Positions 14,377 to 22,994 are shown, counted from the first letter of the stretch. The stretch is DNA of 64,000 bases from Pseudomonas sp. ADAK18 (GCF_012935695.1 NZ_CP052859.1:5807001-5871000); one strand, 5' to 3'. The notes: generated by a model from the sequence alone, not told the origin. Made by a program: numbers and translations.

Positions 14377-17300
14377 ATGGAAGAAGCCGAGGTCAACGGC
14401 CAGAAAGTCCTGACGCCTGTTAACAACCGCCTGGCGCCCAACGGCGCACTGATCCAGGGCCAGGACGTAATCCTGATCACCGGCGGCGACCTGCACAACA
14501 GCGGTACCCTGCGCGCCACCAACAACCTGAGCATGGTGGCGGGCAACATCGACAACAGCGGCCTGATGCAAGCCGGCAACCGCCTGGAAATGCTCGCCAC
14601 CGACTCGATCCGCAACAGCCGTGGTGGCATCGTCACCGGCCGCGACATCAGCGCCACCGCCCTGACCGGCGACATCATCAACGAACGCACCGTCACCACC
14701 TTCAAGCGCGAAGGCGAAAAATTCCAACTGCGCGATGACGTGGTCAGCGATGCCTCGCGCTTCGAGGCCACCGACACCCTCAAGCTCAACGCCGGGCGTG
14801 ACGTACTCAACCTTGGCAGCAACCTCAAGGCCGGCGGCAACGCCAGCGTGACCGCCGGGCGCGACGTAGTGATCGCCAGCCAGACCGAAGAAGACAGCGC
14901 CGCCTACCAGCGCCGCCGGGTCACGAGCACCGAACAAACCCTCCTGCAACACGGCTCCAGCGTGGAGGTAGGCGGCAACCTGGCCATCGACGCCCGACGC
15001 GACATTGCTGTGGTCGCCAGCACCGTCAGCGCGGCGAAAGACCTGAGCGTCCAGGCCGGCGAAAACCTGACCCTGGCTGCTGCGGCCAACGAAGAACACG
15101 ACTACTCCAAAGGCAAAAAAGGCCAGACCAAAACCACCACCCAACTGGACACGGTTACCCAGCAAAGCGCCGAACTGAAAGCCGGTGGCGACCTGATCGC
15201 CATCGCCGGCACCGACCTGACCCTGGTCGCCAGTAAAATCAGCGCGGGCAACGAAGCCTATGTGCATGCCGATAACGAGTTGAACCTGCTGGCGGCACAA
15301 GACAGCAATTACTCGCTGTACGACATGAACAAAAAAGGTGGCTGGGGCAGCAAGAAGACGCAGCGTGATGAAGTCACTGATGTGAAAAACATCGGCAGCG
15401 AAATCAAGACCGGTGGCGACCTGACGCTGGAGAGCGGTGGGGATCAGAAGTACCAGGCGGCGAAGCTCGACAGTGGCGGGGATATCGCGATTGTCAGTGG
15501 TGGGGCGGTGACGTTTGAGGCGGTTAAGGATCTGCGTCAGGAGAGTCATGAGAAGAGCAAGAGCAGCCAGGTCTGGACGAGCTCCAAAGGCAAAGGCAAC
15601 ACCGACGAGACGTTGCGTCAGACGCAGATGATTGCCGAAGGTAGCATCGTCATTAAAGCCGTCGACGGTTTGAAGATTGATATCAAGCAGATCGACCAGC
15701 ACACCGTAAGCCAGACCATTGATGTGATGGTCAAGGCCGACCCGCAACTGGCTTGGCTGAAAGAGGCCGAGAAGCGTGGAGACGTGGATTGGCGCAAGGT
15801 CCAAGAGGTTCACGATAGCTTTAAATACAACAACTCAAGTTTGGGTGGTGGTGCGGCATTGGTCATCGCCATCATTGTCACTTACTTCACCTGGGGGCTC
15901 GGCGCAGGGCTTGTCGGGGCTGCTTCCACAACCACGACGGGACTCGCCGCGAACTCGGTGTATACCGCTGTAGCCATAAAAGGCGCGACTAGTACGATCA
16001 ATAACAAAGGAAACTTAGGTGCTATCGCCAAGGACGTGACGTCTGGTGAAAGCCTGAAAGGCTATGCAATCGCGGGGGCCAGCGGTGCTATCGCGAAGTT
16101 CGCCGGAGTCACCGGTGAACTCACCACATCTGACCTTGGCAGGCAATTGGCGGTCAATTCGGCGCTGCGAACTGTCGCGAATGGTGGCAGTTTTACTAAA
16201 AATATTGGTCAAGCAGCTATTGATCTGACCGCCAGTCTTCTCTCTGGAATGATTTACGAGCGTGTGGGCACTGAGCTCAGTGGTTCTGGTCTTTCCACAA
16301 AAGTGGCGGTGCATGCGATTGTCGGGGGGCTGATCGCAGAAGCGGCAGGGGGGGATTTTGCCTCTGGTGCTATTGCAGCCGGCGCGAATAAAGCGTTGAT
16401 ACAGACTTTTGGGGCGGAAATATTTCCTGGGGAGGCTCATGAGCGCGTATTGGCGTTGACCTCACAGTTGATCGGGATGACGGTCGCAGCAGGAGTTGGT
16501 GGCAGCAGTAAGGACCAAGAGGTTGCTGGGTGGGTTGCGCAGCAAGGTACCGTTTACAACTATCTGGAGCAGTCGGACATTAAGGCGTTTGCTTCCGGGA
16601 TGAAGAGCTGCGGTGCCGATGAGGCATGTCAGAAGAACAAATGGGACAACGAGCGGTTTAACGAGGAAAGCCTATACAAAACCGAGTACGCGATGGGCAT
16701 CACCAGTTCTCTCCTCGCTAAAGACAAGCTGCCTGGAATTATTGTCGCGTTGGATGACCTGATGGCAATGCAGTGCCAGACACAGGTTTGTGAGAGTTAC
16801 AAAACTGAGTTGGTGGATAGATCTGTAGCGGCTGCAGAACATTTGGCCAAGCAGATTGCAGACTGGGGTCCTTCGATGGACCGGCTAGCCTTGATAAGCG
16901 GCAGTGGGGCCGGTGGTGGTAGAGTCGAGTCTAGGCCTCGGTTGCCGGGGGATACCGATCCGGCAGGGTTGGCGCAGCTGGAAAAGGCGATAAAGTATTT
17001 ACAAGGTGCAAAAGCGACAGCCGAAGTCGTGCCCCCCGCGCCTATTGTTACTTCTGGTGCGACTCGGACAGGTGTTGTTCGTACAAATGCCGCAGACTGG
17101 AGAGCACTGCGTGATAATTGGGATGACCTTGGGTATGGTCAAATCTTAAGTACTGAGAATCGGGCTGCGATTGCTAAAGGGCGGACTCCGAAAGTCGATG
17201 ATGCATGGGTTAAAGTTTTTCCTGAAGATGCAGGGCTAAAGGGTGAGAGAATTCCTATGCACCATGTCCAGGGTTCGCCACTTACTGTGCCACTGCCCGA

Positions 17301-17403
17301 TACACGGCATTTGGACGCGCATATGCCAGGAGGGTTTAGATATAATCCGGGCGGTCCAGGGTCGGCTCTCCCGGCATACCCGCCGAAAAAAGGAGTTGAG
17401 TAA
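14377..17403 (+). CDS. Orphan CdiA C-terminal third with a different toxin
   Basis: The sequence from 14359 onward is nearly identical to bases 8338-9545 of the full exoprotein gene, apart from an 18-nt deletion (LYLAQA lost after LTPV), then diverges in the pre-toxin region. There is no signal peptide, TPS domain or repeat filament, and ATG 14377 is an internal methionine of the parent protein, so this copy cannot be exported as it stands. Later features are VHAIVGGLIAEAAGGDF, a YNYLEQSD pre-toxin mark, a hydrophobic DUF637-like stretch near residue 500, and a tip with MHHVQGSPLTVPLPDTRHLD and AHMPGGFRYNPGGPGS, which looks like an HNH/SHH-type nuclease. It can act as a donor for toxin replacement through the shared 1.2-1.5 kb. 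Confidence 0.85.
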   Translation: MEEAEVNGQKVLTPVNNRLAPNGALIQGQDVILITGGDLHNSGTLRATNNLSMVAGNIDNSGLMQAGNRLEMLATDSIRNSRGGIVTGRDISATALTGDIINERTVTTFKREGEKFQLRDDVVSDASRFEATDTLKLNAGRDVLNLGSNLKAGGNASVTAGRDVVIASQTEEDSAAYQRRRVTSTEQTLLQHGSSVEVGGNLAIDARRDIAVVASTVSAAKDLSVQAGENLTLAAAANEEHDYSKGKKGQTKTTTQLDTVTQQSAELKAGGDLIAIAGTDLTLVASKISAGNEAYVHADNELNLLAAQDSNYSLYDMNKKGGWGSKKTQRDEVTDVKNIGSEIKTGGDLTLESGGDQKYQAAKLDSGGDIAIVSGGAVTFEAVKDLRQESHEKSKSSQVWTSSKGKGNTDETLRQTQMIAEGSIVIKAVDGLKIDIKQIDQHTVSQTIDVMVKADPQLAWLKEAEKRGDVDWRKVQEVHDSFKYNNSSLGGGAALVIAIIVTYFTWGLGAGLVGAASTTTTGLAANSVYTAVAIKGATSTINNKGNLGAIAKDVTSGESLKGYAIAGASGAIAKFAGVTGELTTSDLGRQLAVNSALRTVANGGSFTKNIGQAAIDLTASLLSGMIYERVGTELSGSGLSTKVAVHAIVGGLIAEAAGGDFASGAIAAGANKALIQTFGAEIFPGEAHERVLALTSQLIGMTVAAGVGGSSKDQEVAGWVAQQGTVYNYLEQSDIKAFASGMKSCGADEACQKNKWDNERFNEESLYKTEYAMGITSSLLAKDKLPGIIVALDDLMAMQCQTQVCESYKTELVDRSVAAAEHLAKQIADWGPSMDRLALISGSGAGGGRVESRPRLPGDTDPAGLAQLEKAIKYLQGAKATAEVVPPAPIVTSGATRTGVVRTNAADWRALRDNWDDLGYGQILSTENRAAIAKGRTPKVDDAWVKVFPEDAGLKGERIPMHHVQGSPLTVPLPDTRHLDAHMPGGFRYNPGGPGSALPAYPPKKGVE

Positions 17404-17834
17404 TGCGTTCCATACCGCTAGAGCATGCGAAGCAAAAGTTAATTTTCTACGTGGCTCAGGATTTGGATCAGTCCATTAGATCTAATGTGCAGCAGCTTGT
17501 GAATGAGGTTGCCGCATCAAGAATATGGAGCATTGCTCCGCCAACCTTTATTGATGCGATAGACGAAGGGGGTGCGGAAGTAGTAGGTGGGATGTTGGAG
17601 CTTTATTCGGCTTTGCAACCAAACATACTCTCTATTGATATGGACTCGAAAAACCTAGATGAAGTAGAGGAACTGATCTATGCCATAAAAAAACTATCTG
17701 AAAAAGAAAGTCTTTCCTTTGAGTTTCAGTTAGATACTGTTTTTGTTGGTGCCATTGATGATGGTGTTATTGATCGAGTCCTGCTGGAGGGTCTGCTTGT
17801 GCCGTGGCGAAATCACATCAAGGGGAAAAGTTGA
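17403..17834 (+). CDS. Immunity protein of the orphan CdiA toxin
   Basis: This 143-residue acidic protein starts at an ATG that shares one base with the orphan toxin's stop (TAATG). It begins MRSIPLEHAKQKLIFYVAQ and has an acidic centre, SIDMDSKNLDEVEELIYAI, suited to binding a basic nuclease. No signal peptide or membrane helix is seen. A broken copy of its first codons lies at 13419, so related cassettes existed here more than once. The immunity role is inferred from adjacency; the family is not recognised. Confidence 0.7.
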   Translation: MRSIPLEHAKQKLIFYVAQDLDQSIRSNVQQLVNEVAASRIWSIAPPTFIDAIDEGGAEVVGGMLELYSALQPNILSIDMDSKNLDEVEELIYAIKKLSEKESLSFEFQLDTVFVGAIDDGVIDRVLLEGLLVPWRNHIKGKS

Positions 17835-17855
17835 TCTGGGAAAAAACAGAAGAAA

Positions 17856-18857
17856 CGGGGTCAGGCCACGGTTTTTAATAGTTTCTGCGAGTTGGACTTT
17901 TAGTTTTGACTTACGATATTTCGCTCTTTAATAATTTGGATTTTATTTTTGTGTTCTTGCCGGTTTCAGCTTGGCCAAATTGCGAGAGGGGAATGGAGGT
18001 AGACCACGTTTGTAGAGATGCTACAGATTCTATTTTTGCGTTTTTTAATAATCGATAAAATTTTTTGAAATTATTGCAGCTAATCAAGTCTCTGGTGGAC
18101 GACTAATCTGAAAGCTCTTTTATTGGAAAAAGAGTTCATTATGCCTCGGCGTCCCAGAGTTTTATTGCCCGGTGTTCCCTTGCATATTATTCAAAGGGGG
18201 AATAATCGCTCAGTTTGTTTTTATTCGGAAGATGATTATATTTTTTACATTAAGAATTTAGCCGAGTTGGCTGGTGTGCATGGTTGCGAGGTTCATGCGT
18301 GGTGTTTGATGACAAATCATGTTCATCTGCTCTTGACGCCTAGCTGTATATCCGGAGCTGGTTTATTGATGAAGGGGTTGGGTCAGCGCTATGTTCAATA
18401 TATTAATCGTACGTATCAGCGAACGGGGACCCTTTGGGAGGGGCGCTTTCGCTCTTGCATAGTTCAGCAAGAAGAGTACGTTCTGGCGTGTTATCGCTAT
18501 ATTGAACTGAACCCGGTCAGAGCAGGAATGGTAGATCATCCAGCTGAGTATCGCTGGACTAGTTATAGGGAAAATGCCCAGGGAGAATCATCGAGCTTTA
18601 TCAAGCCTCATGCTATCTACAACGAGTTAGGTTGTGATGTTTCTCGACGGACAGAAGCGTATCGGGCCCTTTTTAAAGGGCCGCTTGCTCCAGCGCTTAT
18701 CGACCAAATTAGGACCTCTACAAATGGTAACTATGTATTGGGTGGGTCTAAATTCGCGTTGGAGATCGCTCAGGCTCTGGGTAAAAGAGTTGCTCCGGGG
18801 ATAGCTGGGCGCCCGAAGAAGCATGTTTGTTAGTCGCGAAACTGTGGTCTGACCCCT
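17856..18857 (+). mobile_element. Complete RAYT (REP-associated tyrosine transposase) element
   Basis: The left end cggggtcaggccacgg (17856) and the right end tgtggtctgacccc (18843-18856) are imperfect inverted repeats flanking the transposase gene at 18141-18833. The ~285-nt AT-rich leader repeats the blocks found in the partial copies at 13494 and 13637 (tttgctctttaataatttgg in those, a close variant here). This is the only copy in the window with a transposase and is the likely driver of the miniature and partial copies. It is inserted between the orphan toxin's immunity gene and displaced toxin tail 3, so it may have separated that tail from its exoprotein. Confidence 0.8.
18141..18833 (+). 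CDS. REP-associated tyrosine transposase (RAYT, TnpA-REP)
   Basis: This 230-residue Y1 HUH-type transposase relates to IS200/IS605 TnpA; characterised relatives cut single-stranded REP hairpins. ATG 18141 is preferred over TTG 18123: AAAGAG precedes it and MPRRPRVLLPGVPLHIIQRG is the family's usual beginning. Visible motifs are RGNNR (residues 20-24), the metal-binding HUH motif in TNHVHLLL, and the nucleophile region YRYIELNPVRAGM with the catalytic tyrosine expected there. Length is usual and the frame is intact. No partner gene of its own is present; such genes are normally single-copy and domesticated. Confidence 0.9.
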   Translation: MPRRPRVLLPGVPLHIIQRGNNRSVCFYSEDDYIFYIKNLAELAGVHGCEVHAWCLMTNHVHLLLTPSCISGAGLLMKGLGQRYVQYINRTYQRTGTLWEGRFRSCIVQQEEYVLACYRYIELNPVRAGMVDHPAEYRWTSYRENAQGESSSFIKPHAIYNELGCDVSRRTEAYRALFKGPLAPALIDQIRTSTNGNYVLGGSKFALEIAQALGKRVAPGIAGRPKKHVC

Positions 18858-19162
18858 ATTTTCTTAAAGCTAGTTCATCTGGTAATGCCCAAGTCTACAC
18901 GGTCGAAGGTGGCACTACAGGGATTAAGAAAGTTCAATATAGCCCATCTACTGTTGGGGATGATATTTTATCAACTCACAAAGGAGAGTACTACAAGCTT
19001 ACTTATAGTGATGGGAGTAAGGTTAAAGTTGTCGATCCCGGGAGTTACAGGCCGACTTTTAATAGTGAGGGGCCTATTTATGATGCTAATACAAGGTATT
19101 TGAACCCTCAGGGGCAAAAAGTGATATTCAATTCCACCACTAACAAGTGGGTGCCAGAATGA
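18858..19162 (+). pseudogene. Displaced toxin tail 3 (family not recognised)
   Basis: The frame ending at TGA 19160-19162 encodes about 100 residues and reads open back into the RAYT right end. It contains SGNAQVYTVEGGTTGIKKVQ, then THKGEYYKLTYSDGSKVKV, PGSYRP and a C-terminal NPQGQKVIFNSTTNKWVPE. The short beta-rich pattern fits the compact C-terminal nuclease folds of polymorphic toxins, but I do not recognise the family. It has no start codon of its own. The stop overlaps the ATG of the next gene (ATGA), the same junction geometry as the other cassettes. Confidence 0.55.
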
Positions 19163-19737
19163 CACCGTCTAACTATTTCTCAGTATCTTGGGCGGCACCA
19201 ATTGTGCCATCAATATCTCTTGCAGGCATACCGCTGGGTGTCAATGCAGAAGTGCTGGGTCGTGTGTTGCTTAAGTATTTAGTTGATGCGGCCAGTCAGC
19301 TGTACAAATTTGAAAGTGCACCAAGCCTTCGATTAAGAACGCATGGTCTGGACGAGTTTGGAAATGGCGGTTACTCTTTTTCTTTGTTTGATGATGCAGT
19401 TATTAATGACCTGCTAAAAGGGACTCCCGCTCTATCAATAATGATTAGGGAGGGGAAGGTTTATGCTATTAAAGTTTACGATTTCAGTTTTTCTGGGGAG
19501 TTTGCGCAAGAGTTTGTCTATAAGGGTGTTTTGCCAGCAGGTATCGGGTTGGGTAGTTTGGTTTCGGATCTATTGCCATTTACATCTTTAGAGTTTGACA
19601 GCGCCGAGGAGTGGTTCTATACCGATCAGGACTATGTCGGGCTTGAAGTTACCGGCTGGGGAGTTTCTCTGGAAGATCATCCCGATCAAATTATTACTGC
19701 TTTATGTGTGATACCAGGGGCGATTGCTCAAGTCTAA
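19159..19737 (+). CDS. Probable immunity protein paired with displaced toxin tail 3
   Basis: This 192-residue protein starts at ATG 19159, overlapping the tail's stop by 4 nt; an in-frame GTG at 19147 would add four residues but loses that coupling. The start MTPSNYFSVSWAAP and the segment IPLGVNAEVLGRVLLKYLV are followed by an acidic, aromatic C-terminal half (EFDSAEEWFYTDQDYVG). There is no signal peptide. It is longer than the other immunity genes here. The family is not recognised; the role rests on the cassette context and the AT-rich composition. Confidence 0.6.
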   Translation: MTPSNYFSVSWAAPIVPSISLAGIPLGVNAEVLGRVLLKYLVDAASQLYKFESAPSLRLRTHGLDEFGNGGYSFSLFDDAVINDLLKGTPALSIMIREGKVYAIKVYDFSFSGEFAQEFVYKGVLPAGIGLGSLVSDLLPFTSLEFDSAEEWFYTDQDYVGLEVTGWGVSLEDHPDQIITALCVIPGAIAQV

Positions 19738-19742
19738 GCAAG

Positions 19743-19811
19743 AGAAAAGGGGGCGGATTTACTTTTCACTCATTTGCTAGGCTGTATAAAAATAAATCCG
19801 TCCCCTTTTTG
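19743..19811. repeat. Miniature inverted-repeat element of a second type (aaaagggg-ggattta)
   Basis: Arms aaaagggggcggattta (19745-19761) and taaatccgtcccctttt (19793-19809) are complementary except for one position and enclose a ~31-nt loop. The ends differ from the ggtctgacccc family next door. I have seen such 'ccgtcccctttt' ends flanking other RAYT or IS200-like elements, so this is probably a MITE. It could also end transcription after the immunity gene. Confidence 0.65.
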
Positions 19812-19820
19812 CGCTAGGCA

Positions 19821-19888
19821 GGAAAACGGGTCAGACCACGGTTTTATAATGGGTTGGTGTTTTTTATTGTGGTCTGACCCCTATTGTT
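19821..19888. mobile_element. Miniature RAYT-derived element (right copy)
   Basis: Ends cgggtcagaccacgg and tgtggtctgacccc (19868-19881) enclose the same loop as the copy at 12015-12084, in the same orientation, with about two differences. It abuts the broken autotransporter frame: coding similarity begins right after cctattgtttt. The two copies bracket the entire cassette island as direct repeats. Confidence 0.8.
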
Positions 19889-19891
19889 TTC

Positions 19892-21589
19892 CGTGGCATC
19901 GTCAACCGCGGCACTATCAGCGCCGACGGCACAGCCATTTTTGTCAATGTTGACAAGCAAACCTCTCCCTTCGAAATCAACCAGCAAGCCGGCGAAATCC
20001 GCAGCAACTCCGGCACCGCCATCGACGCAGCCCACTTGGCTACCCTGAACTGGACCGGCGGCAAAATCGTCGGTGACGTGCTCAACGTCAACGCCGTGAA
20101 CATTGCCGGCCAGGCGGACTTTACCGGCAACCGCATCATCGCGCCGGTAACCATCAACGCAGGCTCCCTGAACCTGTCGGCCCCCGGCACCATCCTCACC
20201 GGTGACCTCAATGTCGCCAGTGGCGCAGGTATTGATATGCGCCTGGCCAACAGCGTCGTGCCAACCACGCCGTACCTGACGGTCAACGGTGCAGCGAATT
20301 TCGCTCAGGCTTCGAAGGTGACTTTGAGTGCCAATCCGGGTGATTTTACCGCCGTGCCGAGTGGCACCGAATACACCCTGCTGCAAGCCAGCAGCGTGCA
20401 GAACAATGGCCTGACGGTTAGCAGCACCTCGTCGTTGCTGGATGTGCTCAGCTACTCGTCTGACGCGCAAACGGTCAAGGCCGTGGTGGGCTTGAAGAGT
20501 AATCAGCAGGTGAAGGAGGAACTGGTCAGCGCTGGCGCTGCTGAGTCGGTCGTCACCGCAGTTAATGAAGTGAAAAATGATGTGCTTGGGCAACTGGGCA
20601 CGAACGATCCGGTGTTCCAGGCCCTGGCCAACGCGGGCACGGCGCAGCAGTTGGCGCAGGTCGGTGATCAACTCAAGCCGGACGTAAACCGTGGTGCGTT
20701 GGATGTGGCGTTGTCGGGCCAGACTGTGATCAATGGCGCGATCCTCAATCGCCTCACCGGCCAACGCGATAGCCGCGAAGCCGTTGGCGTGTGGCTGCAA
20801 GGCTTGAGCAGCAACATGGATCAGGATGGTCGTGGCGGCAATAACGGTTATTCGGCCAACAGCAGTGGTATGGCGGTGGGTGTGGATGGTCGGGTGAACG
20901 ACAGCACCACGCTGGGCGTGGCGTACAGCTACCTCAATTCCAATATTCATTCGGACTTGGGCAACAAGACCGAAGTACAGGGCAACGCGCTGTCGCTGTA
21001 TGGCAACTGGTCGCTGCAGAACTGGTTTGTCGACGCCAGTTTGAGCTACGGCCATAACGACAACGACAGCAAGCGCCATGTGGCCGGTACCACGGCCAAG
21101 GGCAGCTACGGCAGCGATGTGTTGTCGGCCAGCGTGCTGGGCGGCTACACCTTCAAGCTGTCGGACGCGGTACTGGTTGAACCGCGAGTGGCGGCACGTT
21201 ATTCCAGCGTGCGCATGGACGGCTTCAACGAGAAGGGTTCTTCGGCGGCGCTGAGCACCGGTTCGCAACGTTATGAAGTGGGCGAGTTGGGTGCAGGTTT
21301 ACGTCTGGCCGGCAACTTCCCGTTGTCCACGGGCAGCCTGCAACCGGAAGCGACCTTGATGGCTTATCACGACCTGATGGGCGACCGCGTGGCGCAGACC
21401 TCCAGCTTTGTGATGGGCGGGTCGGCGTTCACCGTCACGGGTGCATCAGTGGCGCGTGACAGTTACGAAGCCAGCCTGGGCCTGAACTATCAAGTGTCGG
21501 CGCTGACGGTGGGTGCCAGCTACACCCGTCAGGCTCGTAGCGGGTTTGATGCCGACGGCGTGATGGTTAAGGCGCAGTACGCGTTTTAG
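19892..21589 (+). pseudogene. 5'-truncated autotransporter (passenger end plus complete barrel)
   Basis: The frame encodes the end of a beta-helical passenger (GIVNRGTISADGTAIFVN, repeated NLSAPGTILTGDLNV-type rungs), a linker, and a complete type Va autotransporter barrel from about 20,800 (VGVWLQGLSSNM) to the last strand, which ends in Phe (VMVKAQYAF). There is no start codon, signal peptide or early passenger; the frame emerges from the miniature element, so the 5' part has been lost to insertion or recombination. The codon use is GC-rich, like the chromosome and unlike the island. An internal TTG at 20036 would not give an exportable product. Confidence 0.8.
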
Positions 21590-21921
21590 TCGTCAACGGG
21601 GCCCTTTTGTGGCTCCCAACTGCTTGTGCTGGGCGAAACACCTTGAGAACCCCTCTCAACCCCGTAAAATGCTGCGGCAATAGCAACATGACATCATTCA
21701 GGGACGAATTCAGACATGCACATGTTTAGCCTCACTTCAGGCACTTGTTCTTTCGAGCACTGTGCCTCGACGTGTGCGCACGACGCTTCTCTCTCTCCCG
21801 TTCAACCCCACCAGACCGCGATTACTTGCGCGACGCCTGCGCGATTGCATCTGCGCTGTTTGCCCACGGTTTGATTCCCATAACACCGAGCACTGCTGAT
21901 TTCCTCACTTAGGAGCACCAC
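21590..21921. other. Intergenic stretch, no gene seen
   Basis: These 332 nt between the autotransporter remnant and the lipoprotein operon contain a short GC-rich inverted sequence after the stop (ggggcccctt region) and presumably the operon promoter. A 51-codon frame at 21716-21874 has no ribosome-binding site and cysteine-rich, low-plausibility content. I see no repeat or RNA. Confidence 0.5.
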
Positions 21922-22605
21922 GTGAAAACACTGTCCAAAATCCTGTTGTCGGGCTTCACCGCCGCAGCGCTGCTGGCGCTGGCCGGTTGTGCGGCCACGG
22001 AAAGCTCCCGCGCCTTGCCGGTCGAGAAAGTCGCCAGCGCCAGCGTCGCTTATTCCGGCGTGCGTGTGCCGATTGCCGTGGGCAAGTTCGACAACCGCTC
22101 CAGCTACATGCGCGGGATCTTTTCCGACGGTGTGGATCGCCTCGGCGGTCAGGCCAAAACGATCTTGATCACCCACTTGCAGCAGACCAACCGCTTCAGC
22201 GTGCTGGACCGCGACAACATGGGCGAAATTTCCCAGGAAGCCGCGATCAAGGGCACCGTGCAGAAGCTCAAGGGCGCTGATTACGTAGTGACCGGCGATG
22301 TGACCGAGTTCGGCCGCAAAGAGACTGGCGACCGTCAACTGTTCGGCATCCTCGGCCGTGGCAAGACCCAAGTGGCTTACGCCAAGGTCAACCTGAATAT
22401 CGTCAACATCAGTACGTCCGAAGTGGTGTATTCCACCCAGGGCGCCGGTGAATACGCGCTGTCCAACCGCGAAGTGATCGGCTTCGGCGGCACCGCCAGC
22501 TACGACTCCACCCTCAATGGCAAGGTCCTGGACCTGGCCATGCGCGAAGCGATCAATCGCCTGGTAGACGGCATCAACGCCGGTGCCTGGAACCCGCGCA
22601 ACTAA
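21922..22605 (+). CDS. CsgG-family outer-membrane lipoprotein
   Basis: This 227-residue lipoprotein starts at GTG 21922, with AGGAG 6 nt upstream. The lipobox LAGC places the lipidated Cys near residue 22. The body has the CsgG-family pattern: VPIAVGKFDNRSSYMRG, then LDRDNMGEISQE and DYVVTGDVTEFGRK, with the long strands that form the pore in curli CsgG. No curlin or csgEF genes are near, so it is not curli machinery. It heads a three-gene lipoprotein operon with DUF4810 and DUF799 proteins, a set found widely in proteobacteria. An envelope pore or assembly role is inferred. Confidence 0.88.
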   Translation: MKTLSKILLSGFTAAALLALAGCAATESSRALPVEKVASASVAYSGVRVPIAVGKFDNRSSYMRGIFSDGVDRLGGQAKTILITHLQQTNRFSVLDRDNMGEISQEAAIKGTVQKLKGADYVVTGDVTEFGRKETGDRQLFGILGRGKTQVAYAKVNLNIVNISTSEVVYSTQGAGEYALSNREVIGFGGTASYDSTLNGKVLDLAMREAINRLVDGINAGAWNPRN

Positions 22606-22634
22606 TAAGAAAAACGCCAAGGAGCAGTACACGG

Positions 22635-22994
22635 ATGAGCAAGGCAGTGAAGTTGGCGCTGATGCTGACAGCAATCGCGACGGTCGCCGGGTGCCAGACG
22701 GCGCCCAAACCTCTCTATCAATGGGAGAGCTACCAGCCGCAGGTTTACGAGTACTTCAAGGGTGAGCCCAAGGAAGCCCAGGTTGAGGCGCTGGAGCGCG
22801 ATCTGCAAAAGATCAACGCCAGCGGCCACCAGGCCCCGCCGGGCTACCACGCCCACTTGGGCATGCTGTACCTGAGCATGGGCAAGGATGACCAGATGGT
22901 GCAGCAGTTCCGCACCGAGAAGGCGTTGTTCCCTGAGTCCGCGGCCTACATGGACTTCCTGCTCAAGAACGCCAAGACCGGAGACGTCAAATGA
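22635..22994 (+). CDS. DUF4810 lipoprotein
   Basis: This 119-residue lipoprotein starts at ATG 22635. The signal peptide ends in a lipobox-like VAGC at about residue 20, followed by QTAPKPLYQWESYQPQVYEY, the DUF4810 hallmark. The rest is helical (LERDLQKINASGHQAPPGYH, then LGMLYLSMGKDDQM) and resembles a TPR pair. Its stop overlaps the next ATG by 4 nt, so translation is coupled. It is probably a periplasm-facing partner of the CsgG-like protein; its biochemical role is unknown. Confidence 0.85.
   Translation: MSKAVKLALMLTAIATVAGCQTAPKPLYQWESYQPQVYEYFKGEPKEAQVEALERDLQKINASGHQAPPGYHAHLGMLYLSMGKDDQMVQQFRTEKALFPESAAYMDFLLKNAKTGDVK

Noticed and set aside
13938..14423. 161-codon plus-strand frame across the C4-like region
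   Set aside because: It runs antisense to a recognised small gene and a structured leader and enters the orphan exoprotein in the wrong frame.
12001..19890. CRISPR array in the repeat-rich island
   Set aside because: The repeats are few, of unequal length and spacing, and match RAYT ends; there is no regular repeat-spacer pattern and no cas gene.
21716..21874. 51-codon frame upstream of the CsgG-like gene
   Set aside because: It has no ribosome-binding site, an implausible composition and no coupling to the operon; the real start of the next gene is the GTG at 21922.
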